Assembly (NCBI GenBank): GCA_900095095.1
Contig: FMBT01000522.1
Location: 1-64,000, forward strand
DNA from: Fragilariopsis cylindrus CCMP1102
Lineage: Eukaryota > Bacillariophyta > Bacillariophyceae > Bacillariales > Bacillariaceae
DNA length: 64,000 nt
Direction of reading: 5' to 3'
Positions 31,678 through 44,000 of this stretch are shown here, one piece after another. The notes below the pieces were generated by a model. The model had not been told where the DNA came from. It saw only the letters and a program-made list of their open reading frames with translations, and did not search any database. Position numbers and translations under genes: made by a program. Positions within the stretch are counted from its first letter, which is position 1. Every line of letters begins with the position of its first letter.

Positions 31678-34600
31678 ATGTTCATCCCAACTACTATAAG
31701 ACACGACCGTCTTGAAGACAACATGAAGCAACTACGACAACGTCATGATGACGAGGATGCAGAGGTCGATGATGATCATCAAGAGCATGAACATCGATCG
31801 CGTTGTCCTGAAGGAAGTAATGCGTTGTGTCTATTTCTACTGCTGCTAGTAACAGTATTAGTTGCATATGTAGCTGGTCAGATTTCTTTTTTGCCAACAT
31901 CCTACGTTCAAGTGAAAACATTCATCCCATTATAATTGATAGCACCACTACTACTACTACTACTAGCACCAACGACAACAGTAGTAGTAATGGCAACAAT
32001 AACGGAGGAATGTTTTCCATTACCACCAAAACAAGAGAATTTGTCATGTTATGCAAGGATAGTGTTCGAGAGTTGTTACAAACACATGGCAGTGCACGTG
32101 AATACGAATACGACGGTGTCTATGCTGACGGAAACTATAAGAACGAAATCTCCGACAAAGGCGAAGGATTAAAACGCAAACTACAGGACAAAGAAGGAAA
32201 AGGATCCAAGGGTGATGACTCTTGGGCTGGCTACTACGATGACAAAGGAGGAAAAGGATCCAAGGGTGATGACTCTTGGGGTGGCTACTACGAAGGAGGA
32301 AAAGGAGAAAAAGGAGGAAAAGGATCCAAAGGTTATTACTCATGGAATGGCTACTACGAAGACAAAGGAGGAAAAGGATCCAAGGGTGATGACTCTTGGG
32401 GTGGCTACTACGAAGGAGGGAAAGGAGGAAAAGGAGGAAAAGGAGGAAAAGGATCCAAAGGTTATTACTCATGGAATGGCTACTATGGAGGAGGAAAAGG
32501 AGGAAAAGGCAAAGGAGGCGGAAAGAGTAACGGAAAAGGCAAAGGAGGCGGAAAGAGTAACGGAAAAGGCAAGCCTACATCAAGTCCAACTGATTTTCCA
32601 ACGTTTTTTCCAACCGGGGAGCCCAACTAATTCTCCATCGTTTGCACCAACTGGAAGTCCATTTGAAGAAACATCACTCGCACCAACACTTGAACCAATA
32701 ACAAGACCAACAGATGAACCAACAGATGAACCAACAGATGAACCAACAGATGTACCAACATCACAACCAACACGAACTCCATGTAAGAACGATGATCGTG
32801 GAAAGTGTGAAGACTGTGATACTTTCTTTTACAAAAACAATGAAAAGAAGACTTGTGCTAATTGGGTTAAGAAAAAAAGCAAGAAGCGATGCAAGAAAAA
32901 AAAGGTCAAATTTTTCTGTCCTTCTATTTGCAAACCGAAATGTCAACCAACATCAAGTCCAACTGATTCTCCAAAAACACGAGAACCAACATCACAACCA
33001 ACACAAGAACCAACACCAACTCTACCATGTGAGGACGATGACCGTAAAAAATGTGAAGACTGTGATGATTTCTTTTACAAAAACAATGAACAGAAGACTT
33101 GTGCTAAATGGGTTTCGAAAAAACCCACAAAGCGATGCAAAAATAGAGAGATCCAATTTTTCTGTCCTTCTATTTGCAAGCCGGAATGTCAACCAACACA
33201 AAGTCCAACTGAAACTCCAACATCTGCACCATCGCAACCTTCAACTGAAGATACCACAGATCCACCAACCCCCCCACCAACACAGAGAAGACCAACACCA
33301 GATCCATCTGTGTCCCCAAGTAAAGATCCAAGTTCTAATCCTAGTAATAATCCTACTGGCCTTCTAAGCGCTTTGCCTAGCCTTGTTCCTAGTGGTCTTC
33401 CAAGTGGTGCTCCCAGTTCTGATCCGAGTGCTTTGCCTAGCTCTGTTCCAAGCGCAATTCCTAGTCTCGAACCAACTGGTGATCCGATTGATTCTCCTAG
33501 CTCTGTTCCCAGTTTTGATCCGAGTGCCGCACCAAGTTCTATTCCAAGTCACATACCTAGTTTTGATCCGAGTGGCGCACCAAGTTATATCCCTAGTTCG
33601 GAACCCAGCTTTATGCCAAGTGCTAATCCGACTGGTGATCCAAGTGCTTTGCCTAGCCTTGTTCCTAGTGGTCTTCCAAGTGGTCTTCCAAGTGGTTCTC
33701 CTAGTTCTGATCCAAGTGCTCTGCCTAGCTCTATTCCAAGCACAATTCCAAGTCTTGAACCAACTGGTGGTCCGATTGATTCTCCTAGTTCTGTTCCTAG
33801 TTTTGATCCGAGTGGCACACCAAGTTCTATTCCAAGTCACTTACCTAGTTTTGAACCAAGCGGTGCACCAAGTTATATCCCTAGTTCGGAACCCAGCTTT
33901 ATGCCGAGTGCAAATCCGACTGGTGATCCAAGTGCTTTGCCTAGCTTTGTTCCTAGTAGTCCTCCAAGTGGTGATCCAAGTGGTTCTCCTAGTTCTGATC
34001 CAAGTGCTTTGCCTAGCTCTATTCCAAGCGCAATTCCAAGTCTTATACCAACTGGTGATCCGATTGATTCTCCTAGCTCTATTCCTAGTTTTGATCCTAG
34101 TGGCGCACCAAGTTATACCCCTAGTTCGGAACCCAGCTTTATGCCGAGTGCAAATCCGACTGGTGATCCAAGTGCTTTGCCTAGCCTTGTTCCTAGTGGT
34201 TCTCCAAGTGGTCCTGCAAGTGGTTCTCCTAGTTCTGATCCAAGTGCTTTGCCTAGCTCTGTTCCAAGCGCAATTCCAAGTCTTAAACCAACTAGTGATC
34301 CGATTGATTCTCCTAGCTCTGTTCCTAGTTTTGATCCGAGTGGCGCACCAAGTTATATCCCTAGTTCGGAACCCAGCTTTATGCCGAGTGCAAATCCGAC
34401 TGGTGATCAAAGTGCTTTGCCTAGCCTTGTTCCTAGTGGTCTTCCAAGTGGTGATCCAAGTGGTTCTCCTAGTTCTGATCCAAGTGCTCTGCCTAGCTCT
34501 GTTCCAAGCGCAATTCCAAGTCTTAAACCAACTGGTGATCCGATTGATTCTCCTAGCTCTGTTCCTAGTTTTGATCCTAGTGGTGCACCAAGTTTTAGTC

Positions 34601-37266
34601 TTAAACCAACTGGTGATCCAATTGATTCTCCTAGCTTTGTTCCTAGTTTTGATCCTAGTGGCGCACCAAGTTTTATCCCTAGTTCGGAACCCAGCTTTAT
34701 GCCGAGTGCTAATCCGACTGGTGGTCGAAGTGCTTTGCCTAGCTCTGTTCCTAGTGGTGATCCAAGTGGTTCTCCTAGTTCTGATCCAAGTGCTCTGCCT
34801 AGCTCTGTTCCAAGCGCAATTCCAAGTCTTAAACCAACTGGTGATCCGATTGATTCTCCTAGCTCTGTTCCTAGTTTTGATCCTAGTGGTGCACCAAGTT
34901 TTAGTCTTAAACCAACTGGTGATCCAATTGATTCTCCTAGCTTTGTTCCTAGTTTTGATCCTAGTGGCGCACCAAGTTTTATCCCTAGTTCGGAACCCAG
35001 CTTTATGCCGAGTGCTAATCCGACTGGTGATCAAAGTGCTTTGCCTAGCCTTGTTCCTAGTGGTCTTCCAAGTGGTGATCCAAGTGGTTCTCCTAGTTCT
35101 GATCCAAGTGCTCTGCCTAGCTCTGTTCCAAGCGCAATTCCAAGTCTTAAACCAACTGGTGATCCGATTGATTCTCCTAGCTCTGTTCCTAGTTTTGATC
35201 CTAGTGGTGCACCAAGTTTTAGTCTTAAACCAACTGGTGATCCAATTGATTCTCCTAGCTTTGTTCCTAGTTTTGATCCTAGTGGCGCACCAAGTTTTAT
35301 CCCTAGTTCGGAACCCAGCTTTATGCCAGGTGCTAATCCGACTGGTGATCGAAGTGCTTTGCCTAGCTCTGTTCCTAGTGGTGATCCAAGTGGTTCTCCT
35401 AGTTCTAGACCGAGTGCTAGTTCTATTCCAAGCTCAATTCCAAGTCTTGAACCAACTGGTGATCCAATTGATTCTCCTAGCTCTGTTCCTAGTTTTGATC
35501 CGAGTAGCTCACCAAGTTCTATTCCAAGTCACCTACCTAGATTTGATCCTAGTGGTGTACCAAGTTTTATCCCTAGTTCGGAACCCAGCTTTATGCCGAG
35601 TGCAAATCCGACTGGTGATCGAAGTGCTTTACCTAGCCTTGTTCCTAGTGGTCTTCCAAGTGGTTCTCCTAGTTCTGAACCGAGTGCTAGTTCTGCTCCA
35701 AGCGCAATTCCAAGTCTTAAACCAACTGGTGATCCGATTGATTCTCCTAGCTCTATTCCTAGTTTTGATCCGAGTGGCTCACCAAGTTCTATTCCAAGTC
35801 ACTTACCTAGTTTTGCTCCAAGCGGTGAACCATCATTAATTCCATCTGAAACTCCATCATCTGTACCATCGCAACCTTCGACTGAAGATACCACAGATCC
35901 ACCAACCCCCCCACCAACACAGAGAAGACCAACACCAGAACCATCTACATCCCCAAGTAAGGACCCAAGTGGTACTCCAAGTAGTTCTCCAAGTAGTTCT
36001 CCAATTTCTTCCCCTATTGGCCAATCCTTTACTCCAACTGGTACTCCAACTGGTACTCCAACTGGTACTCCTAGCAAAGGCAAATCAGATAAGAGCAAAT
36101 CCGGCGAGAAGAGCAAAGGCAAATCAGATAAGAGCAAGTCCGGCGAGAAGAGCAAATCCGGCGAGAAGAGCAAAGGCAAATCAGATAAGAGCAAGTCCGG
36201 CGAGAAGAGCAAATCCGGCGAGAAGAGCAAAGGCAAATCAGATAAGAGCAAGTCCGGCGAGAAGAGCAAATCCGGCGAGAAGAGCAAAGGCAAATCAGAT
36301 AAGAGCAAGTCCGGCGAGAAGAGCAAATCCGGCGAGAAGAGCAAAGGCAAATCAGATAAGAGCAAGTCCGGCGAGAAGAGCAAATCCGGCGAGAAGAGCA
36401 AAGGCAACTCAGATAAGAGCAAATCCGGCGAGAAGAGCAAAGGCAAATCAGATAAGAGCAAGTCCGGCGAGAAGAGCAAAGGCAACTCAGATAAGAGCAA
36501 GTCCGGCGAGAAGAGCAAAGGCAAATCAGATAAGAGCAAGTCCGGCGAGAAGAGCAAAGGCAAATCAGATAAGAGCAAGTCCGGCGAGAAGAGCAAATCT
36601 GGCGAGAAGAGCAAAGGCAAATCAGATAAGAGCAAGTCCGGCGAGAAGAGCAAATCCGGCACTTTTACTCCAACTGGTACTCCAACTGGTACTCCATCTG
36701 GTACTCCATCTGGTGATAAGGGTACCGGTTTTTCCTGTATTCAACCTGATAGCTGTAATATTATGGGACCTGGTCAATGCCAACTTGTTAGTAAGGATGC
36801 TGTAGAGGCAAGTTGTGGTCCAGGTGTTCCAGAGGGCTATTACCCTGATCTTACACGTTGTGATGCCTACTGTTTCTGCACGGGGACAAAAGATCCATCA
36901 CGCTATGAAATTGTCAATATTGGATTGGAATGGGATACTTTTCAACAGGGATCGAATATACAATATCTTGGTGGTGAAATCTATGGTAAGAATGGTGCGT
37001 GGGGAACCAATGGCGGTAGCGCTGGTTTTAATTACCAAATGTCTGTAAAAGGTAGAGAGCGCCCACCTGTATGTGGTTCACCTGCATGTCCAAGTGGCTT
37101 TGTAAATAACCGATTATACGGTGCTGAAGGATGTACGAAGTTTTATACCTGTATCAATGGGTTTATTGGTACACCATTAACTCCTTGCGGTCCTGGTACA
37201 TTGTTTGATGAAAGTATCCAAGGTTGCAATTTCTCGGATGTAGTTGATTGTCCGAGTGGGTCCTAG
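31678..37266 (+). CDS. giant membrane-anchored Pro-Ser repeat protein with CBM14-like C-terminus; two apparent frameshifts
   Basis: About 1862 residues in one exon. N-terminal 46 residues are cytosolic-type and acidic, followed by a membrane segment (about 47-70), so a type II anchor with the bulk outside. Next come Lys/Gly-rich repeats with S-W-G-G-Y-Y and S-W-N-G-Y-Y, then two cysteine-rich modules of about 54 residues (C-E-D-C-D, K-K-T-C-A-N-W-V, F-F-C-P-S-I-C-K-P-K-C), resembling diatom ShK-like domains. About 900 residues of P-S-x-x-P-S repeats follow, then about 200 residues of K-G-K-S-D-K-S-K-S-G-E, then a C-terminal Cys-rich domain resembling CBM14 (C-P-S-G-F ... C-T-K-F-Y-T-C ... G-P-G-T-L-F-D-E). 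Frame breaks lie at the A-run 31915-31918 (one missing) and the G-run 32616-32619 (one extra); the corrected total is divisible by three. Probably a cell-wall or surface protein. Confidence 0.75.
32190..32570 (+). repeat. K/G-rich Tyr/Trp repeat region in the Pro-Ser gene
   Basis: Five or so units of G-K-G-S-K-G followed by D-D-S-W-G-G-Y-Y or Y-Y-S-W-N-G-Y-Y, then G-G-K-S-N-G-K-G-K-G repeats. Lys-rich and aromatic-rich segments alternate, which recalls the cingulin proteins of centric-diatom girdle bands (comparison from memory). Confidence 0.8.
33300..36070 (+). repeat. Pro-Ser repeat array with 306-318-bp higher-order copies
   Basis: Codes for degenerate P-S-x-x-P-S units such as D-P-S-A-L-P-S-S-V-P-S-A-I-P-S-L. 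Larger blocks recur: AGTTTTAGTCTTAAACC is found at 34591, 34897 and 35215, giving units of 306 and 318 bp (102 and 106 residues). Nearly identical copies imply recent duplication or gene conversion, and the length is likely to vary between alleles. Confidence 0.9.
36070..36660 (+). repeat. Lys-Ser repeat array (57- and 39-bp units)
   Basis: Units of 57 bases (K-G-K-S-D-K-S-K-S-G-E-K-S-K-S-G-E-K-S) alternate with 39-base units lacking one S-G-E-K-S-K. About 14 units are visible. The Lys and Ser spacing gives many K-x-x-K and S-K-S patterns, as in silaffins and related silica-precipitating proteins. Confidence 0.9.
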
Positions 37267-37560
37267 TTCTGAACCTAATTAGAAAATTTCAATTGAATCC
37301 TCCTCCATTGTTTGATGAAATTAGTCAAATTTGCAATTTCCCGTACGAAGTTGCCTGTCCAAGTCTTGAACCGACTGGTGATCCGAGTGGTGCACCCAGC
37401 TCTGTCCCTAATTTTGATCCAAGTGGCGCACCAAGTTCCATCCGGAGTGAGGTTCCTAGTGCTCTGCCTAGTTTTGCGCCAAGTTCTTTCCTCAGATTGA
37501 ATGTTGCACCATTTCCAGTGGTGCTAGTCCCAAAAGTAATATTACAACTAAAAATCCATA
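37267..37560 (+). pseudogene. second, partial CBM14-end plus Pro-Ser fragment
   Basis: Just after the stop, remnants of the same protein continue: G-P-S-S-E-P-N-like text with a stop, then L-F-D-E-I-S-Q-I-C-N-F-P-Y-E-V-A-C-P-S at about 37300-37360, which parallels L-F-D-E-S-I-Q-G-C-N-F-S-D-V-V-D-C-P-S in the upstream domain. Pro-Ser units (P-S-G-A-P-S-S-V-P-N-F-D-P-S-G-A-P-S-S) follow, up to about 37490, and then a hydrophobic tail. Best read as a partial tandem copy that is now a pseudogene, or an alternative 3' end. Confidence 0.55.
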
Positions 37561-38058
37561 AAAATATAACGAAGATAAATATGACTAAACTTAACTTTCT
37601 TACCACTGCACACACTCAACATAGTACTATACTATATTTAATCGTAGGAGAAATAGTTGTTTCGGTACGCGATGCGGACAAAAATAACATACACAAGTCC
37701 GTATTACGGTACATGAATTTATTTGGAAACACGATGCTTTTATTTTGGAATAAATTTGTTAACTATAATTCGATTTTTATTCCAATAATATATATATATA
37801 TATATCTATCACTATAATACAGATACTTACTTGATACCTTATATGGAGTCACAAATTTCATGCAAAAAAATTGTGAATTGTCGATTCGATTCGTGCAACG
37901 AAGTGTGTATGCTATTACACGCGTTGTTGCATCACCTCGGTTTCTTCCGTGTGAATCCAGAAAATAATTATATTCAATCCAAGTAATGGATGAAGACAGC
38001 AAAGGCAAAAACAGCAGTAATTCCATGCTTGTTTTATATTTACTTGTTTTGCTTATTT
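37561..38058. other. intergenic, convergent gene ends
   Basis: AT-rich spacer with a (TA)n run at 37790-37803. No gene. It lies between the plus-strand Pro-Ser gene and the minus-strand large gene. Confidence 0.5.
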
Positions 38059-41000
38059 TTAACAAGCTGCACGGAAACAAAATGTTCCAACCCGTCCATC
38101 ACGACGATTGTCTGAATCTGACATTAATAATACAATTTCTGCTCCACCTTCAACAGCAGAATATCTCATAACAGCATCGACAACGTAATGACCAACATTT
38201 TCTTGTGCGATCAATTCAAGACCAGTTTCTGCTAATTCATATGCAATAACAAGACCTTTACGACGGACGATAACAACCACGGTCGTACCCAATGAACAAC
38301 ATAAAATTTCAGGATACGTTCCTACATTTCATAATATATGGTATTGCAAAAATTAACAAATGAGTTTGTGGTGTTATTTTGGCAAAAACAAAAAAGGTAA
38401 CTGTAAAACTTTATCCGTGATTTGGATTTTAATTTCGATGTAGTGATAAGGTACACGTACCCATTGCAAGTGTAGGAGGTTCAAAATCAAAAGAATGATA
38501 CGGACCCTGTTCGATCAAGGCATCGGTCATGACATCGGTGATGGCAATAGAATCGTCGCCATCCTCCGTAATAGCAGAGACGCAAACGATTAATTCATTG
38601 TGTTCTTCCACAACAAACAACATCAAAGGCATGAATGGTTCGTATTCCATACCAGGTGGTTGGCAAAGACAGGCACCCAAGGTGTCACTTTTTCATTATG
38701 AGTTTGTTTTTGAGATGATAGCGATACAGTAGATAACAATAGAGTAAGGTAAAATAAACATAATATAAATGTGAGATCATAGGTAATTTTACAACACTAA
38801 GAGCAAGCAAAGCAAAGCAAAAACACAAGGAGCGACTTCATTCCATGTGGTACTTACGAAGAAGCACATATAGCTTGTGAATCGCCACATATCGGCACGA
38901 GCCAAGCCTCGAGATTACCTCCCCCGACAGCGTCCACAGAATCAGTCGCCAAAAGCAACCCCACCTTAGAAAGCATATCTGGTCCATCAAATCCATTTGA
39001 CCCACCTTCCTCATAACAAACAATCTTCTTGCCTTGTAATTCGTCGCCACGTTTCCAAACCTGACGGGGACGAGGAGATTCGTCCAGTGGCATCCAGTGA
39101 AAGCCACCAACGGGTGTAATTAGCATGAAACATAACGTATCTTCGCCGGCTTCTGGTGGTAGAAATCTCCAGTAGTTGAGTTTCGTCGTCATTTGTAGCT
39201 CAACGACAACAGTTCGTGTCGATAATTCAAAAACAACCATGCGTTTGTCTTTTGCCATGAAACAGCACAAAAACTCGCTACCATCTCCGTCCATTTGGTC
39301 ACTAACAATAGCCCCACTTGCACCAATGGGGTATGTAAGACCGGGTGGCACTTGATCATCTCGCCAAACAATAGTCTTTTCGGATCCACATATTGATATT
39401 GCACCAACTCCGAAACGATCCAATTCGCGATAATCGGGTAATCCGCCTCTATTTCCTCCCAAATGGCGCGTTGCGGGTGGTCCTCGGATCAGTGCTGCAG
39501 CAGCCGACGAACGGACTTGTTCAGAAAGTGGGATTGCACTTTCCCAAAGTGGTGAAATTTCAATCGATTCTTCTTCTTCTTCGTCCAGTCTATCTCCATC
39601 CATAGCCTCATCGATACCTTCTTGAAAGGGTGTGTTATCAGCACGACTATCGGGAGATGCAAGTAACAAATTTTCCCCGTGCAGTTCACTATCAAATGTG
39701 CTACCACTCATTCGTCCTCCAAAACCATCAGAACCCGCAAACGAAACTGGTGTCGTCACAGCTGCTCCTGCAGTAGGAGATTCCCCGAAACCTCCAAAAC
39801 TGTTACTAAAGCCGCTGGTACCAAATGTGATACCTTGTTTTGGTGTTGTTTCGGATATTTTGACTGGACTATCTTCCTTAATTTGTTTCGGAGGTGCAAG
39901 CAGTCCAAACTTCTTGGTAGGACTGGATCGACGGTTACCTTCACTAGATGCTTTAAGGCCTCCAGGAGGTGCTAATAGTCCACCTTTTGGGGGAGCAAGA
40001 TTGATTCCTGTGCCCTTTTCGTTTCCACCCTTCTTCTTAATTTTTACTTTGAACTTCCTCTTTATCTCTGCGCATTCAAGATATTCTGTCATTAGTGCCC
40101 TGATATCGTCCTTCTTTCTTTCTAAAGCCCAAACTCTTAACTCTGTCATCCTGAAGCCTTTTGGGTGATTAAGTCCATATATTAAGTGCGAATTTTCAAG
40201 CATCGGATCTAACGCCGACGCACCAGAGAAGTCATCTACTTCAAAACCTGGTGGCGAGAAACTGAGAGAGCTCGAATTTGCCTTTTCCGTGCCCCTGGCA
40301 AGCAGCGAGACTATAGAACTGGTAATTGATTCTTGCTTCATAATGATACATATATGATTCCATCGAGAGAAATGAATGGTACTTGTTGGATCATCATTGT
40401 CGTCATCGTCGCTCTTTTCTTTAGGTTTCGTCCTGATGGATTTTCCCGCAATTGTTCGGAACTCTAATTCGCCATTCGTTTTCAGGCCAAGTTCCCACAA
40501 TACATTACTTTTGTTGGTCGCTTTGCAAACATTGTCGAAATCATCTGCTGATGATCCAAAAGTTCTACGAACCAAAATGATTTCTTTTTTAATACTTTCT
40601 GGTACCCATACCCAAAATTCAATTGTGCATTTTTGTCTCGATATATGGTCGGGTCCATGCATTAGACCTAAATCTAAGCTACCTCCGCCTACCAAAAGTA
40701 GAAAATTGGAAAATGAAGGAGCAACAATTAAAAAAGTTAGATGAAAATTTAAATAAAAGACCAATCGGCGTAACAACATGATAAAGCATTCATACGAAGA
40801 GAAAGAGAGGCAGACAGACAGAGTAGAAAGACAACGTACGAGGAGAAGGAATCACTAATGCAGATGCGTGTCCTACACCAGACTTCTCAAACACTAAATC
40901 ATATAGAGCTTTGACTTTTCCATTTTCGCCTTCGTCAACACTAGACGTCGACTCTTGGAGGATGAACGAATCGGTATTTCCTACAACAACAGCGGTGTTC

Positions 41001-44000
41001 TCGAATTTTGTGATGTCACAGAATCCTTCTCGTTTTTCCGCATCCTCATCTTCGCCCTCGGAGAATCGAAAGTAGGCTGATAGTTTATCTTCGTCTGTAT
41101 AGAATGTGTGGAATATAAAAGGAGCAAGAACGAAAATTGAAGAAAACAAGTTGTTAGAAAACTCTTATACTTGTTAAGTAGATTATGTTATCATCGAAAA
41201 CAAGAGAAAATAGAAATTACCTTTCAACCCTTCACCAATTCCATCAACCCAACCATCCTTAAAATCGTCATCGTTTTCGCCTCCAAAGGAATCGTCGTCC
41301 TCGTCATCGTCGTCATTGGAATGCAAAATGCCCGCCAATGTCGAAGCACCTCTTTCCTCGGCACTCTGTGCTCCTTCTTTTCCTAAAATTATCGGACGAG
41401 AACGACCAAACCACTCTTGAATATGATCCAGCATCAGTAAATTCTCTTTCTCACGGTTGGGTCCTTCATTCCATACTAATTTGGATTCCGGAAATTCTTT
41501 TAAGAAATTTTTACCATTAATCTGATCCTTTGCTCCGACCGTGGAGAGTGAGGACTCGCCTATAATACGAGATCGGTGCCTTCCGCTCTTTCTACTCCGT
41601 TGAACGGATGGCGCAAGTGACTGTATCCATTGCTGAGTGAACTCATTAGATGGTGCCTTGCCTTTCTTAAGTTCCGAGGCAAGTGCTGCAAGCGATGCGA
41701 CCGCAGATGGTGCTATTCTCGTTTGAGAATTGTGTTGATAAAGAGAATCGATAACAGGCCAAACATCTTTCGATGAATCCAATTGCAATGCCAAGGATAA
41801 TTGAAGAATAATTGCGTCGGTAGATTGAGTTCCTACAATATCTAGCATTTTGACAGCATCTACAAATCTGCCGTCCTTGATAGCGTCCTCCGCAGATTGT
41901 TGACACAAAGCAGCTACTGGATCGCTTGGACGCGGCAACATGCATGACATGTTGTTGTCAGGAGATTTCACGTATTCTGTTAGGTACTGATCTCCGTTTG
42001 CGATAAGATGTAAATGGGTATCGGTATCGAACGCAGCCTTAATTTTAGCCGTAATTGGTAAGTGTGAGGGTAGTAATCGACTATTCGCCGATCGACCAAA
42101 GTCAACTATTCCTGTGAGTAGCCACGATGCTGCTGGTTTCAGATTATAGTATTCCAGTAGCTCGAAAACCTGTGAAGTCATTCCAGCACCGTAATTTCCG
42201 ATGCCCTCACCCTCGCCATGCGACATGGTAGCAACCTTCCTGCCAAACTTTTCGATGATTGCTCTTAGAAAAGGTTGCGCAGCAGTCTTATTACCTCCTA
42301 AGGCTATGGCATTAGCAACCATCGGCTCCAAAAGTAGAGCAGGTCGGGTAATAGCTAGAGGTAACAAAAATGAGTTACTCGATTGCCCTCGTTCTACTAA
42401 ACGGGTTCCATTGTGGAAAGTATTGTATATGAATCGATCCGGTCTAATAGCAACCAAAAACATTGTATAGTAACTTGGAATTGGAACCGAAATACTAGCG
42501 ATTATGCCAGATCTTCCAGTACGATCTGGTAAACCACTGAGATATCGAACCTTATGGTCGCCATGAGAACAATACGCCACTGTATACGATCCCATCGGTA
42601 CCAAAGATCCAGGAGGTGGAAAATTTTCAATCGCAGCCATGATATTGAGATCCGGTGATAGAATAAAGATTCTTTGCGTCGTAGCAACACCAAATCCTCC
42701 TCTAATAGAGCCTTCACTAGGAAGAGGCACCACAAGAGAAACCTGTTCTCGTTCATCGAGCCACAATACCGGATCCTCTTTTACATTCGGTAACAGTGAA
42801 GACCAAACCGGATCACCTTTTGAAACTAGGTGGCCAGCAATGAGACAACACTTGCTGTTGGATCCGGAGCCTGACGCAACTGCCAGTAAGGAAACTTGGT
42901 CCTGAAAACGAGTCACAACGAATTGCCGAAATTCCACAAAGTCTTCTAGTGATTTCGAATTTTCTTTCTCCATACCCAAAATCGGTCGGTAGGACGTACC
43001 AGGAACTTCCTGCCACGGGGACTTGAGAGTATCACTCGTACCATTTCTTCGCCACAGAGAAACTGAGCCTCCGTTGCGACTAACAATTAGTGCTTGAGGT
43101 ATACTTGTACCTATCGTATCGTTGCTAATAGTTGTACTTGTTCCGTCATCTTCTACCAAAGGGTTTTGATTTGGTAAGAATACCATATCGCGTCCTTCAA
43201 TCAATTGTATTAAACAATACCTCCCATCTTGTGTATCTTTTTCGACTAGTCCAATGTTCTCCGGTTCGGAATTACCATACAACGGACGAAACCAAACAGC
43301 TATATGCTGCGTACAAGTAGCCCTATTATACTTCGATCCCTCCCCTCCTGAGAAAGGATTTCGCGAAATGCGATAGGGGTACAATTTTTGTATCTTTGGT
43401 CGTGTCACAAGCTCGCACATGACGATCGATTGTGATCCCCCCAAAACGATATCGTCGTTTTCCTTTTCTTCTCGAACGCGTGTACTGCTGCTTTTGCTTC
43501 CATCAATAACATCATTATACTTTGATTCCTTTGAATCTCCGGAAAATGTTTGAACCAGCCAATGCCGACGACTAGGTGACGTCCATTCTAACAAAGCTGG
43601 TGCAGACGAATCTGATGACAATGACGACGTAGATTTGTATCGTTCACAATGAAATGTGGTGTATATACTTAAGACTCCCACCCCAGCCGACGTGCTACTA
43701 TCACACCAATAATTTGTTCCACTATTTGTAAGACCGGCGGGAATGCTTCCATTTTGAACATATGGTAAAAAACGAGTGTTGGTGCGATGTTCAATTTCTT
43801 GAACGGTCGTATCGGTGTAATACAAAATACCTCGAGTTCTGTGCAATGTCGATGTTATCAGACCACGGGGTAGATGAGATAATCGTTTTGTCCATTCGTT
43901 TGTATCCCATATATGGAAAGCAAGTTGATCTTCTTCTCCTCTTCCTCCTCCTGAGTTCTTGCTACTTTTGCTCTCTCTATACGCTGGCAATGGGCAAGTT

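Noticed and set aside
32212-32612. Start of the 1684-codon frame (M-M-T-L-G-L-A-T-T-M) as a gene start
   Set aside because: It overlaps the K/G/S/W/Y-rich frame, which has the gene-like composition. The frame of the Pro-Ser part becomes real only after the G-run at 32616.
33383-35839. Long open frame (818 codons) in a second plus-strand frame, and minus-strand frames of 397 and 287 codons in 33841-36662
   Set aside because: They arise because the Pro-Ser and Lys-Ser repeats keep other frames free of stops. Their Leu/Val/Arg- or Leu/Pro/Ser-only composition follows the repeat, not a protein family.
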